NCBI GenBank assembly: GCA_021795435.1 | Contig: JAJYPJ010000010.1 | Coordinates: forward strand, 1-61,828 | Length of the DNA stretch: 61,828 bases | Source of the DNA: Pseudomonadota bacterium | GTDB taxonomy: Bacteria > Pseudomonadota > Gammaproteobacteria > Xanthomonadales > Rhodanobacteraceae | Direction of reading: 5' to 3' | Part shown: positions 38,519 through 47,873 of the stretch, piece by piece | Layout: every line of letters begins with the position of its first letter | How positions within the stretch are numbered: the stretch's first letter is position 1 | Made by a program: the position numbers and the translations under genes | The notes under the pieces: generated by a model | Databases searched by the model: none | Seen by the model: only the letters and a program-made list of their open reading frames with translations | What the model was told of the DNA's origin: nothing

Positions 38519-39043
38519 TCATTGCTCGCTCATCGCGATTTCGGCCTTGCGCTCCATCCAGCCGCCATTGCCGTTCGGTACCAATTCCGTTAGATCGACC
38601 TTGTCGGGCGTCACCTTGGTAATGCGCCCGTCGCTCTGTCCCATGTAATTGCCCACGACCACGCGGTGGATCACTCCAGTCGGATCCTTGATCAGCGCCT
38701 GCGCGCCAGGCCCCGTTCCAATCGTTCCGACCATTTTCAGCGCGTCGAGCGGAAACATTTCCAGAGGCTGCTTGGGACGAGCAGCATCTGGTCGGGGGCC
38801 GTTGGTGTTGTAGCCACCGGCCTCAAGCGGACTTGGGCTGAACGGGTCCCGCAGATTCTGATCCTTGTAGGCAAACGTCTCGAAAGTCTTGATGACCGGC
38901 AACGGCGGCAGCGGCGGGCCTTTCTTGGCCTTCTCCTGCGCGACCCACTCGCGCAGGTGGGACATGCCACTGGTGCAACCACCAAGGGCGGCAACCAGCG
39001 CACAAGCGAGCATCACGCGAGCGGACAGTGTTCGCACGTTCAC
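38519..39043 (-). CDS. pilP: Type IV pilus inner membrane lipoprotein PilP
   Basis: Periplasmic lipoprotein linking the PilNO complex to PilQ. 174 residues with a lipoprotein signal (lipobox ALGGC, acylated Cys23), a Pro-rich unstructured linker (GPPLPPLPVIK) and the PilP HR domain: RDPFSP, followed by LDALKMVGTIGTGPGAQALI, GVIHRVVVGNYMGQSDGRI and the C-terminal GGWMERKAEIAM. It overlaps pilO by 4 bases at its start and precedes pilQ by about 20. Confidence 0.95.
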   Translation of the reverse strand: MNVRTLSARVMLACALVAALGGCTSGMSHLREWVAQEKAKKGPPLPPLPVIKTFETFAYKDQNLRDPFSPSPLEAGGYNTNGPRPDAARPKQPLEMFPLDALKMVGTIGTGPGAQALIKDPTGVIHRVVVGNYMGQSDGRITKVTPDKVDLTELVPNGNGGWMERKAEIAMSEQ

Positions 39044-39696
39044 TTGCCGCCCCCCTTGCCACCCCGGGCATTGTTGTTGCTGTCCTCACTGTCTTCGAGG
39101 TAGCGATAGGTGCGCACGGTACCCTCGAGTTCCAAAAGCCCGCTGGGGCCTTTGCTGCCCGCCGGCGCGGGCAATGGCGTGAGCGAGACGTTGTGCATGG
39201 TCAGGATCACGACCCGAGGCAAAGACGCAACACCACTGATGAACGTGCCGAACTGGTTGTAGGTGCCGATCATCTTCAGCTTGATTGGTTCTTCCGCGTA
39301 GAACTCCTTGACCGTCTCTGGCTCCGGCTGGAAAAGGTCAGGCTGCAACCCAGCGGAAAGCGCTGTCTGCGAGACATCGACCAGCAACTCCGGCATTTCG
39401 GTCTTGCTGGGCAACTGGCGAAGCATCTGCCGAAGCATGTCCTGCATTTCGGACAGCTGCCTCTTGAGCGCTTCAAGATTGACCGCGCGCGCCTGCTGCT
39501 TGATGAATTCCTGCTTGAGCTGGCTCTCCTGCGCCGCCAGCGATGCCAGCGAATCCTGCTGGGAACTGATCTTGAACCACCAGCCAAAAAACAGAATCAA
39601 TACCAAGACCAACGCTGTAAACGTCGACTTGACCGTTTTTGGCCAAGCACCGATGTTGTTTCGGTCGAGATTGCGGAAATCGTCAAGGAAACTCAC
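39040..39696 (-). CDS. pilO: Type IV pilus assembly protein PilO
   Basis: Inner membrane alignment-complex protein that pairs with PilN. 218 residues: short cytoplasmic N-terminus, one membrane helix (~25-43, FTALVLVLILFFGWWF), a periplasmic coiled coil (~45-105, LAAQESQLKQEFIKQQARA) and a ferredoxin-like domain with IKLKMIGTYNQFGTFISGVASLPRVV. The C-terminus is Asn/Gly/Lys-rich. ATGA overlaps with pilN and pilP show tight coupling. Confidence 0.95.
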   Translation of the reverse strand: MSFLDDFRNLDRNNIGAWPKTVKSTFTALVLVLILFFGWWFKISSQQDSLASLAAQESQLKQEFIKQQARAVNLEALKRQLSEMQDMLRQMLRQLPSKTEMPELLVDVSQTALSAGLQPDLFQPEPETVKEFYAEEPIKLKMIGTYNQFGTFISGVASLPRVVILTMHNVSLTPLPAPAGSKGPSGLLELEGTVRTYRYLEDSEDSNNNARGGKGGGK

Positions 39697-40408
39697 GGCT
39701 TCGCTCCCGGCTTGCTTGGCTGCGACGCGCTCCCCGCCCTGACCGGCCCGGCCGTCGCGCTAGCAGGATGAACCGGCTTAGCTGCAACCGACTTGGAGGC
39801 GCTGGACGGAATTGCCGGAACAGCCATCGCGGCGAGACTGCTGGCGCCAGCCGGCGTGCCGTCACTCTTGGGCATCCCCATCTTCACCTTGATGCCGAAC
39901 GTGTAAGGCATGCGCGAATCGGAGCCCTGCTTCTCCGTCTTTTGCAGGTCCGCTGCCCCCAGCCAGGGTGATGCCTCGAGATTCCGCATATAGTCGGCGA
40001 CCGCCGCATTGGACTGCGCTACGCCATTGAGGGTCAGGAGATCTCCCTTCTGCGCCATGGAGGTCAGGCGGATGGACGCCGGAGTGCGCTTAACCAACTC
40101 GTCAAAAAGATGCACCATCTGTGAGCGGTTGGCCTGCAGGTCCTCGATGATCTTCTTGCGGGCGAGAAGGCGGTCGCGGACCTTATCGAGATTCTTGATC
40201 TGCTGGTTCTCAGCCTTGAGTTGCGCGATCTGTCCCTGCAGATAAGCGTTACGGTCGTTTTGATTGTCGATGCGCATGCCCATCCACATCGCCCAGACGA
40301 CCACGAGACCGATCGCCACTGCAGCGGCGACGCCCAGTTGGATGAAGAATTCGCGTTCGCGCAGCTTCCGCCGTTCAGCGCGCCAGGGAAGTAAGTTGAT
40401 GCGCGCCA

Positions 40409-40409
<1 letters not shown>
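39693..40409 (-). CDS. pilN: Type IV pilus assembly protein PilN, with long C-terminal tail
   Basis: Inner membrane partner of PilM and PilO. 238 residues: the N-terminal ARINLLPWR motif that docks in PilM, one membrane helix (~25-45), a periplasmic coiled coil (~52-95) and a ferredoxin-like domain (~100-180). After KVKMGMPK at about 180 comes a ~58-residue Ala/Ser/Pro/Lys-rich tail (PAGASSLAAMAVPAIPSSAS and onward) not typical of PilN, usually ~180-200 residues. The tail is periplasmic if topology is standard; it could be a flexible spacer toward peptidoglycan. Its start overlaps the pilM stop by one base. Confidence 0.94.
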
Positions 40410-41491
<1,082 letters not shown>

Positions 41492-41497
41492 TTACGA

Positions 41498-41526
41498 GCG
41501 ATATGTGCGCTACTACCTTAGATCAA
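41498..41526 (-). promoter_or_regulatory. Putative sigma70 promoter of pilMNOPQ
   Basis: On the minus strand TTGATC (41526-41521) and TATCGC (41503-41498) are separated by 17 bases, starting transcription about 25 bases before the pilM ATG at 41467. Each hexamer matches only in part (4 and 3 of 6). Confidence 0.35.
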
Positions 41527-41668
41527 GTCTTAACTCTTTGGCAACGCCCACCGATTGCTCCCCCTGCGAAGCACTTCACAATTCTTTGCAAATCGCACCC
41601 CATCGCCACTACGGAGACCCGTTCCGGCTCCGCTCAGCCACCGGCCCGGGGGGCGCGGACATTGCGCT

Positions 41669-41674
41669 TATACT
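41669..41674 (+). promoter_or_regulatory. Putative -10 element of mrcA
   Basis: TATACT (41669-41674), 5 of 6 matches to the -10 consensus, lies 38 bases before the mrcA ATG. The -35 region is GC-rich and unconvincing. The rest of the 245-base pilM/mrcA gap shows no other obvious element. Confidence 0.35.
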
Positions 41675-41712
41675 GCGCGACTCCCCCGAACCCTGGCCGG
41701 CATCCACCCCCC

Positions 41713-44241
41713 ATGCGCCTGTTGCTGCGTCTGCTGAAATGGCTGGTGATCCTTATCTTTGCCGGCGCCTTGGCCGGTGCCGCGGCGTTGGGCATCGCCT
41801 ACTGGATCCTGGCGCCGAGGCTGCCATCCGTTGGGTCGCTGAAGGATGTGCAGATGCAGGTCCCGCTCATGGTCCGCACATCCGACGGAAAGCTGATCGC
41901 TACATTCGGCGAAGTGAACCGGATCCCGGTGACGTTCCAGCAGATCCCGCCGATGTTGCGGGACGCGTTCCTCGCAGCCGAGGATGCCGATTTCTACCAT
42001 CATCCCGGCGTTGACATTGTAGGAACAGCGCGAGCTGCCTTCGAGGTGCTGATCCACGGCGGCGCCAAGGTGCAGGGCGGCAGCACGATCACCCAACAAG
42101 TTGCGCGTAATTTCTTTCTCAGCCCGCAGAAGAGCTATACACGCAAGCTGATGGAGTGGTTTCTGGCCTTCCGGATCGAGAATGAGGTCAGCAAGAACGA
42201 CATCCTGACGCTTTACCTGAACAAGATATTCCTTGGGCATCGGGCTTATGGCGTGGCAGCGGCGGCCCAGTACTACTACGGCAAGAAGCTCGACCAATTG
42301 ACGCTTCCTGAGTGCGCGATGCTGGGCGGCCTGCCGCAGGCACCTTCGGCAGCTAATCCAGTCACGGACCTCAAACGCGCGATGATCCGCCGCGATTACG
42401 TCCTCAAGCGCATGTACGCGGTGGGCTTCATCAGCAAGGCCCAGTATCAAACGGCCCTTTCCACACCGGACGACGCGTTCCCCCACGAAGCACCCATCGC
42501 GGTCAATGCGCCCTACGTCGCCGAGATGGCGCGTCTGGTCGCAGTGCAGAAGCTGGGGAACCAGGCGCTGACCGATGGATACACCGTCTACACCACGATT
42601 GATGGTCGCTTGCAAAACGCCGCCAATGCTGCCGTGCGGCATGAAATGCTCGCATATAGCCGTCGGCACGGCTGGATGGGTCCGGAAGCGAAGGTATTGC
42701 TGCCCACTGCGCCTGACCCATCGGCCTGGACCAGGGACCTGGCTGGACGAATCCCGATCGCCGGGCTTCAGCCGGGCTTGGTGATCGACAGCAGCCCGAC
42801 ATCTGCCCGCTTGTATTTGTCCAACGGCCAGACGCTGCGCTTGGACCTCAAATCGGTCGCTTGGGCACGCCGCTACATCAACGAAAACCGCCGGGGTCCG
42901 GCACCGAAGACCGTTGATCAGGTCCTCAAGCCTGGCGATATCGTGCGCGTGGCACTCGACGACAGCGGTCACTGGCAATTGGCTGAATTGCCCAAGGCGC
43001 AGGCAGCGCTCGTGTCGCTGCGACCGGACGATGGGGCCATCGTCGCCATGGTTGGCGGATTCAGCTATACGCTGAGCCAGTTCAACCGCGCCACCCAGAT
43101 GGCGCGCCAGCCCGGATCGAGCTTCAAGCCGTTCGTCTATTCGGCTGCATTCGCAAGGGGCTTCAGTCCCGCTTCGGTCGTCAACGACGCGCCCCTCATC
43201 TTTGCTGACCCATCGGCGAAAAATGGCGAATGGATTCCCGCCAACGATACCGACACATTCCAGGGACCCACCCGATTGCGCGTCGCGCTTGCCCAGTCGA
43301 AGAATCTGGTCACGATCCGCCTCGTCGATGCGATTGGCGTCAATTACGCGCGTCAGTACGCAACCCGCTTTGGCCTGAGCCCGGACCAGATCCCCGACAA
43401 TCTGTCGATGGCGCTGGGCACGGCTTCCGTTTCGCCCCTGCAAATGGCGCGAGGCTACGCCGTATTCGCAAATGGCGGTTTCCTCGTCGATCCCTATTTC
43501 GTGGATCGGATCGTCAACCGCGATGGGAAGGCAGTGTTCATCGCCAACCCCTTGCGCGCCTGTCGTGACTGCCAGCAACGGCTCCTGGCCGATGCCAAAT
43601 GGAAGGATAGCGGCGCTCTGCCCGCGCAGCCAGGACCCGCCGAGGCCCTTTCATCTTCGTCGGGAAACGGATTACCTCCGGTTCCAGGCGATCTCAGTGT
43701 CCTGATACCGACACCACCTCCCGGCGAGGCCCCGCCGCTGCGCTTGGCGCCCCGCGTCATCGGCCCTCGCAACGCCTACCTGATTGCTTCGATCATGCAA
43801 TCGGTGATCCGCAGCGGAACCGGTGTCGCAGCGCTGTCGCTCGGCCGCAATGACCTCTCGGGAAAAACCGGCTCAACGAACGACTATCGGGATGCCTGGT
43901 TTGGCGGCTACAACGCCAATTTGGTGACCGACGTCTGGGCAGGCTTCGACGACTTCGCATCACTTGGACACGCGGACGGCCACCCTGAGTTTGGCGCCTA
44001 CGTGGCGCTTCCGATCTGGATCCGCTACATGAAGGTCGCGCTCAACGGCATGCCGCCGGCTCCGGAACCCATGCCGCCCGGCATCGTCACCGTGCTGATC
44101 AACCGGGACACGGGCCTGCCCGCCAAGGCCGATGACCCGCTCGCGATGCCCGAGGTGATGACGGTCGAAGACTACGAGCGGCTGAAGACGCTGGCACCCC
44201 TGGACAGCAAGCACGGCGCAAAGTCCTACGACGTCTTCTAG
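41713..44241 (+). CDS. mrcA: Bifunctional penicillin-binding protein 1A
   Basis: Class A PBP: polymerises lipid II and cross-links peptides. 842 residues from ATG 41713 (MRLLLRLLKWLVILIFAGAL), with one membrane helix (~10-33). Glycosyltransferase domain: AAEDADFYHHPGVD with catalytic Glu90, GGSTITQQVARNFFLS, then KIFLGHRAYGVAAAA. An OB-like insertion lies between the domains (~360-440). Transpeptidase motifs: SSFK starting at catalytic Ser469, SKN in AQSKNLVTIR, and KTG in SGKTGSTNDY. A Pro-rich insertion (~636-675) precedes the last motif. LpoA, its activator in Enterobacteria, is encoded 8.7 kb upstream. Confidence 0.96.
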   Translation: MRLLLRLLKWLVILIFAGALAGAAALGIAYWILAPRLPSVGSLKDVQMQVPLMVRTSDGKLIATFGEVNRIPVTFQQIPPMLRDAFLAAEDADFYHHPGVDIVGTARAAFEVLIHGGAKVQGGSTITQQVARNFFLSPQKSYTRKLMEWFLAFRIENEVSKNDILTLYLNKIFLGHRAYGVAAAAQYYYGKKLDQLTLPECAMLGGLPQAPSAANPVTDLKRAMIRRDYVLKRMYAVGFISKAQYQTALSTPDDAFPHEAPIAVNAPYVAEMARLVAVQKLGNQALTDGYTVYTTIDGRLQNAANAAVRHEMLAYSRRHGWMGPEAKVLLPTAPDPSAWTRDLAGRIPIAGLQPGLVIDSSPTSARLYLSNGQTLRLDLKSVAWARRYINENRRGPAPKTVDQVLKPGDIVRVALDDSGHWQLAELPKAQAALVSLRPDDGAIVAMVGGFSYTLSQFNRATQMARQPGSSFKPFVYSAAFARGFSPASVVNDAPLIFADPSAKNGEWIPANDTDTFQGPTRLRVALAQSKNLVTIRLVDAIGVNYARQYATRFGLSPDQIPDNLSMALGTASVSPLQMARGYAVFANGGFLVDPYFVDRIVNRDGKAVFIANPLRACRDCQQRLLADAKWKDSGALPAQPGPAEALSSSSGNGLPPVPGDLSVLIPTPPPGEAPPLRLAPRVIGPRNAYLIASIMQSVIRSGTGVAALSLGRNDLSGKTGSTNDYRDAWFGGYNANLVTDVWAGFDDFASLGHADGHPEFGAYVALPIWIRYMKVALNGMPPAPEPMPPGIVTVLINRDTGLPAKADDPLAMPEVMTVEDYERLKTLAPLDSKHGAKSYDVF

Positions 44242-44353
44242 TCCATCCCGTGGTCGCGTTCGCCCGGCAAGGCCTTGGTGCGCACGCCCAAGGACTTGCG
44301 AGCATGGCAAGTGTGTTGTCATCATCGGCCCAGGCCCTGTCGGAGCGCACACC

Positions 44354-45019
44354 ATGCCGCCTCGTTCTTGCAGCCACGGCCATCATCATGCTCGCGCGCA
44401 GGGCATTCGCCAGCAGCAGCGACGCCGCATCGCCCTCGAGGCGGCACGCCTGATCAGCGAGCACGGCCTGCGCGATTACCATCGCGCCAAACTGCGGGCT
44501 GCCGAGCGCTTGGGAATCCGGGACGATCAGGCACTGCCACGCAACGACGAAGTGGAGCAGGCCTTGCGCGAGCACCAACGGCTATTCCAAGCGGATAGCC
44601 AGCCTGCCGCCTTGTTGTCCCGTCGATTGGCGGCACGCGATGCGATGCGATTTCTTCAGTGCTTTGAACCCAGGCTTGTTGGTCCGGTCCTGGAAGGCAC
44701 TGCCGATCAACATTCGGCCGTATGCCTCCACGTGTTCTCGGACACTCCGGGCGCGATCGAGCATTATCTAAAGGACCACGGCATTCGCTGCGACGTGCGC
44801 GAGCGCAGGCTACGGATTGATCGTGAACGAGAATGCACGTTCGAGGTACTTTTGTTCGCTGCCGACGGCATTGCCTTCGATCTCACCGTCCTCCCCGTTG
44901 ACGGCCTTCGTCAGGCGCCCCCTGACCGTAGCGGCCAGCGAACCATTCGCCGCGCATCGCTTAATGCCCTGGAGGAAATGCTTCGCACCGTCGAACCCAC
45001 GTCGGTTGCCTTGATCTAA
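44354..45019 (+). CDS. Unrecognised 221-residue protein with HTH-like N-terminus
   Basis: I do not recognise a named family. Seen: a His-rich start (SHGHHHAR), then RRRIALEAARLISEHGLRD, continuing to AAERLGI, which resembles the first helices of a TetR-type helix-turn-helix; a helical middle (DEVEQALREHQRLFQ); then EPRLVGPVLEGTADQHSAVCLHVFS, which reads like a nucleotidyltransferase-type strand-helix unit, and FAADGIAFDLTVLPVDGLRQAP. No signal peptide, so cytoplasmic. My impression is that homologues exist next to gltA or mrcA in Xanthomonadales, but that is memory, not a search. ATG 44354 lacks a strong ribosome site. Codon usage looks like its neighbours. Its stop lies inside a perfect hairpin shared with the convergent gltA. 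Confidence 0.75.
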   Translation: MPPRSCSHGHHHARAQGIRQQQRRRIALEAARLISEHGLRDYHRAKLRAAERLGIRDDQALPRNDEVEQALREHQRLFQADSQPAALLSRRLAARDAMRFLQCFEPRLVGPVLEGTADQHSAVCLHVFSDTPGAIEHYLKDHGIRCDVRERRLRIDRERECTFEVLLFAADGIAFDLTVLPVDGLRQAPPDRSGQRTIRRASLNALEEMLRTVEPTSVALI

Positions 45020-45043
45020 GAAGATCTCAGGCCAAGGCAACCG
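45003..45043. terminator. 11-bp perfect hairpin between convergent genes
   Basis: CGGTTGCCTTG (45003-45013) pairs perfectly with CAAGGCAACCG (45033-45043); GATCT (45013-45017) can also pair with AGATC (45022-45026) inside the loop. It contains the stop codon of the 221-residue protein and lies 8 bases from the gltA stop, so it may serve both strands. No U-tract. Confidence 0.5.
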
Positions 45044-45050
45044 CGCGCGT

Positions 45051-46337
45051 TCAGCGCAGTTCGATGGGGCAGTAATCGCGCTTCGCGGCACCCACGTATA
45101 CCTGGCGCGGACGACCAATCTTGGTGTCGGTCGTCTCGTGCTGCTCGATCCAGTGCGCGATCCACCCGGCCGTGCGTGCAATGGCGAACATGACGGTGAA
45201 CATCTCCGTCGGAATGTTGAGCGCCTTATAAATGAGCCCGGAGTAGAAATCGACGTTGGGATAGAGTTTGCGCTCGACGAAATAATCATCCTTCAGCGCG
45301 ACGCGTTCGAGTTCAAGTGCGACGTCAAGCAGCGGATCCGATACGCCCATCTCGTCGAGAACCTTGTGCGTCATCTCGCGAATGATCGCAGCACGCGGAT
45401 CGTAGTTCTTGTACACGCGGTGTCCGAAGCCCATCAGGCGGAACCCGGAGTTTCGATCCTTCGCCTTGGCAACGGCGCCGCCCACGTGCTTGGCATCGCC
45501 GATTTCGGCCAGCATCTTGAGCACCGCCTCATTGGCCCCGCCATGCGCAGGACCCCAAAGCGCAGCAATTCCGGCCGCCACGCTCGCGTAAGGATTGGCA
45601 CCCGTGGATCCGACCAATCGAACCGTCGACGTCGAGGCGTTTTGCTCGTGATCCGCATGCAGGATGAACAGGAGGTCCAGCGCCTTGGCAGCGGATGGGT
45701 TGAGCTGAAGCGGCTCGCTCGGAACCTCGAACATCATGTGCAGAAAGCGCGTGCAATATTCGAGGTTATTGCGGGGGAACCGCATCGGCCACCCAATGGA
45801 ATAGCGGTAGCAGGCGGCAGCAATCGTGGGCATCTTGGCGATGAGCCTGATTGCTGCCAGCCGCCGGTGTTCAGGGTTTTCGATGTCGATCTTGTCGTGA
45901 TAGAACGCTGACAATGATGCAATCGACGCGCAAACCATCGCCATCGGGTGGGCATCGTGATGGAAGCCACGCAGAAAGTGGCGCATCGACTCGTGGATCA
46001 TGGAGTGATGAGTCACTTCATTCTCAAACGCATCGAACTGCGCTTGGCTGGGCAGTTCCCCGTTGAGCAGGAGATACGCTACCTCGAGGAAACTGGACTG
46101 CGCGGCCAACTGCTCAATGGGGTAGCCGCGATACATCAGAACCCCCGCGTCGCCGTCGATATAAGTGATCGCGCTGCGGCAGCTGGCGGTCGACATGAAG
46201 CCTGGGTCGTAGGTGAAACAACTCGTGTCGCGATAGAGCTTTCCGATATCCAGCGCGGCTGGACCGACACTGCCTGCGACCACGGGCAGCTCGGTGCTGC
46301 CACCGGTGGCTTCATTGATGAGCTTGTAGGTGGACAC
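45051..46337 (-). CDS. gltA: Citrate synthase (type II, hexameric)
   Basis: Condenses acetyl-CoA with oxaloacetate at the entry to the TCA cycle. 428 residues from GTG 46337 ([12 protein letters not shown]), which has an AAGGAG ribosome site 6 bases upstream; the longer ORF has no such support. Catalytic blocks: [19 protein letters not shown] (His-Ala-Asp/His pair), [17 protein letters not shown], and [14 protein letters not shown] with the third catalytic His region and the Asp in the later segment. Length and the N-terminal domain are those of Gram-negative type II enzymes, which are typically NADH-sensitive. A 17-bp hairpin separates it from rpmE2. Confidence 0.97.
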   Translation of the reverse strand: MSTYKLINEATGGSTELPVVAGSVGPAALDIGKLYRDTSCFTYDPGFMSTASCRSAITYIDGDAGVLMYRGYPIEQLAAQSSFLEVAYLLLNGELPSQAQFDAFENEVTHHSMIHESMRHFLRGFHHDAHPMAMVCASIASLSAFYHDKIDIENPEHRRLAAIRLIAKMPTIAAACYRYSIGWPMRFPRNNLEYCTRFLHMMFEVPSEPLQLNPSAAKALDLLFILHADHEQNASTSTVRLVGSTGANPYASVAAGIAALWGPAHGGANEAVLKMLAEIGDAKHVGGAVAKAKDRNSGFRLMGFGHRVYKNYDPRAAIIREMTHKVLDEMGVSDPLLDVALELERVALKDDYFVERKLYPNVDFYSGLIYKALNIPTEMFTVMFAIARTAGWIAHWIEQHETTDTKIGRPRQVYVGAAKRDYCPIELR

Positions 46338-46513
46338 GAAAGTCTCCTTGCTGCAGGACGCCGGGGCATGATCACCGGGCGTCAGATGGTGGGGCGGATG
46401 ATTGGTAGGGGACAAGCGGGGATGCCTGCAACCCTGCGCGGGGTCAACGCCCGCGGATCCGCCGTGCATTATCGCACAGCCAACGGCCCCCGCTGCCGTC
46501 CCGTGTCAGCCCG

Positions 46514-46552
46514 GATACGAAGACGCCGGCAGAGCGCCGGCGTCTTCGTATC
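46514..46552 (-). terminator. 17-bp perfect hairpin between rpmE2 and gltA
   Basis: The 17 bases 46514-46530 (beginning GATACGAAGACGCC) are the exact reverse complement of 46536-46552, with a 5-base loop AGAGC. It lies 21 bases past the rpmE2 stop and 177 bases before the gltA start on the same strand. Probably the rpmE2 terminator, but without a U-tract. Confidence 0.65.
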
Positions 46553-46573
46553 ACGCAAAGTGGGTACGACGGC

Positions 46574-46828
46574 TCAGGACTTCCCGCCACTCGCATACCG
46601 CTTGCGGAACTTGTCCACGCGACCACCGGCGTCAATCACCTTGTGCTTGCCGGTGTAGAAGGGGTGCGATGCGGACGAAATTTCCAGCTTGACCACCGGG
46701 TATTCCTTGCCATCCTCCCACTTGATCGTCTCTTTGGTGGCGATGGTCGAGCGGGTCAGGAATGCAAAGCCGGCGGTCGCGTCCTGAAACACAACCTCTC
46801 GATACGGGGGGTGGATGTCGGGCTTCAT
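46574..46828 (-). CDS. rpmE2: 50S ribosomal protein L31 type B
   Basis: 84 residues from ATG 46828 ([16 protein letters not shown]). Ribosomal L31 of the C-minus, zinc-free type: no CxxC pair is present anywhere, whereas type A L31 has a Cys4-type zinc site. [27 protein letters not shown] and [10 protein letters not shown] are typical L31 blocks. Known: type B paralogues replace zinc-binding L31 under zinc limitation in species with both, under Zur control; no clear Zur site is visible upstream. The longer ORF to 46978 overlaps the nucleoside hydrolase and is not supported. Confidence 0.96.
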   Translation of the reverse strand: MKPDIHPPYREVVFQDATAGFAFLTRSTIATKETIKWEDGKEYPVVKLEISSASHPFYTGKHKVIDAGGRVDKFRKRYASGGKS

Positions 46829-46913
46829 GGGTGGCCTCGAGCGACGGAAGATCGGAGAAAAGACGACCAGTCTAACCGCCGGCATAGCCTTCGAGCAAGT
46901 TACTGCGCCGCTG

Positions 46914-47852
46914 TCACCCTTCAGCGAGCCCCAGCGACTCGGCAACCATTCGCTCGAACCCTTGCTGATCAATCGCATCGACGATCAGGGCATTCGGCGA
47001 CTGGCCACCACGGCCGTTCCAATCCACAACGGTGGCTCCGCGCGTCAGAAAGCCGTCAAGTTCGACGCCGATCGACCGGCACCGGGATGCAAGGACCAGC
47101 TCCGGGTGAAGCGCCACGGCCATCGCCAGCGCATCGGCCAAAACCAGTCCAGTGCGACCCTGGTTGCGACTGAAGGCACGAATCTTGCGCGAAATGGCCG
47201 CGAAAAAGGCGGGGCGCGCACCGTCATGGGCTAGCCATGATTCGAGGCGGTCCGCTGGCAGGGCATGTCGCATGCACAACTCCCAGTCAATCAGCTGGAA
47301 TTCGCCCCATCTGGAATAGACAACATGCGCCGCCTCGGGATCGAAGCCAACATTGAACTCGGCAGAAGCGCTCGTATTGCCCTGGCCCGTAACTGCGCCA
47401 CCCATGACGACCAGCCGCCGAATGCGGGTGGGCAAAGCCGGGTCAAGGCTGAGCGCCAACGCAAGATTCGTCAGCGGCCCGAGCGCGACGATGGTCAATG
47501 CACCTGAATGCATATGACTCAGCCGCAGCAGCGCCAAAGAGGCGTGCTCAGCCTCCGCGCTACGGCTTGACGGTAAATAGCCCGTGTCGCCGAATCCATC
47601 GGCGCCATGTACATGTGGGGCACCAAGGGCTGGCCGTACGAACGGATGCGGCGCTCCGCGAAAAACCGGCGCGTCAGAACCGATTACGTCCAGCAACTTC
47701 AGTGCATTGGCGGTGGTATGTGCAAGTCCGACGTTGCCTGCCGCAATGCCAAGGCCCACAACCTTTCCGAACTCATGCGCCATCATGATGGCCAGCGCAT
47801 CGTCCACGCCGGGATCGGTATCAATGAACAGCATGGCCTGTTGATCACCCAT
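46914..47852 (-). CDS. Inosine/uridine-preferring nucleoside hydrolase
   Basis: Hydrolyses ribonucleosides to base and ribose. 312 residues from ATG 47852. N-terminal calcium-binding aspartate cluster DTDPGVDDA at 11-19, [40 protein letters not shown], and [13 protein letters not shown], all IUNH family hallmarks; the C-terminal [14 protein letters not shown] carries the last calcium Asp. Starts at GTG 47873 (directly after recG) and ATG 47834 are also possible. No signal peptide. Together with the CNT transporter and ribokinase-like kinase at 33364-35691 it would complete a nucleoside-to-ribose-phosphate route. Confidence 0.93.
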   Translation of the reverse strand: MGDQQAMLFIDTDPGVDDALAIMMAHEFGKVVGLGIAAGNVGLAHTTANALKLLDVIGSDAPVFRGAPHPFVRPALGAPHVHGADGFGDTGYLPSSRSAEAEHASLALLRLSHMHSGALTIVALGPLTNLALALSLDPALPTRIRRLVVMGGAVTGQGNTSASAEFNVGFDPEAAHVVYSRWGEFQLIDWELCMRHALPADRLESWLAHDGARPAFFAAISRKIRAFSRNQGRTGLVLADALAMAVALHPELVLASRCRSIGVELDGFLTRGATVVDWNGRGGQSPNALIVDAIDQQGFERMVAESLGLAEG

Positions 47853-47873
47853 GGCTTCGATTATCAGGGGCAC

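Noticed and set aside
41668-43578. A 636-codon open frame on the minus strand
   Set aside because: Exactly antisense to the strongly supported mrcA gene; no family features. High GC leaves long open shadow frames.
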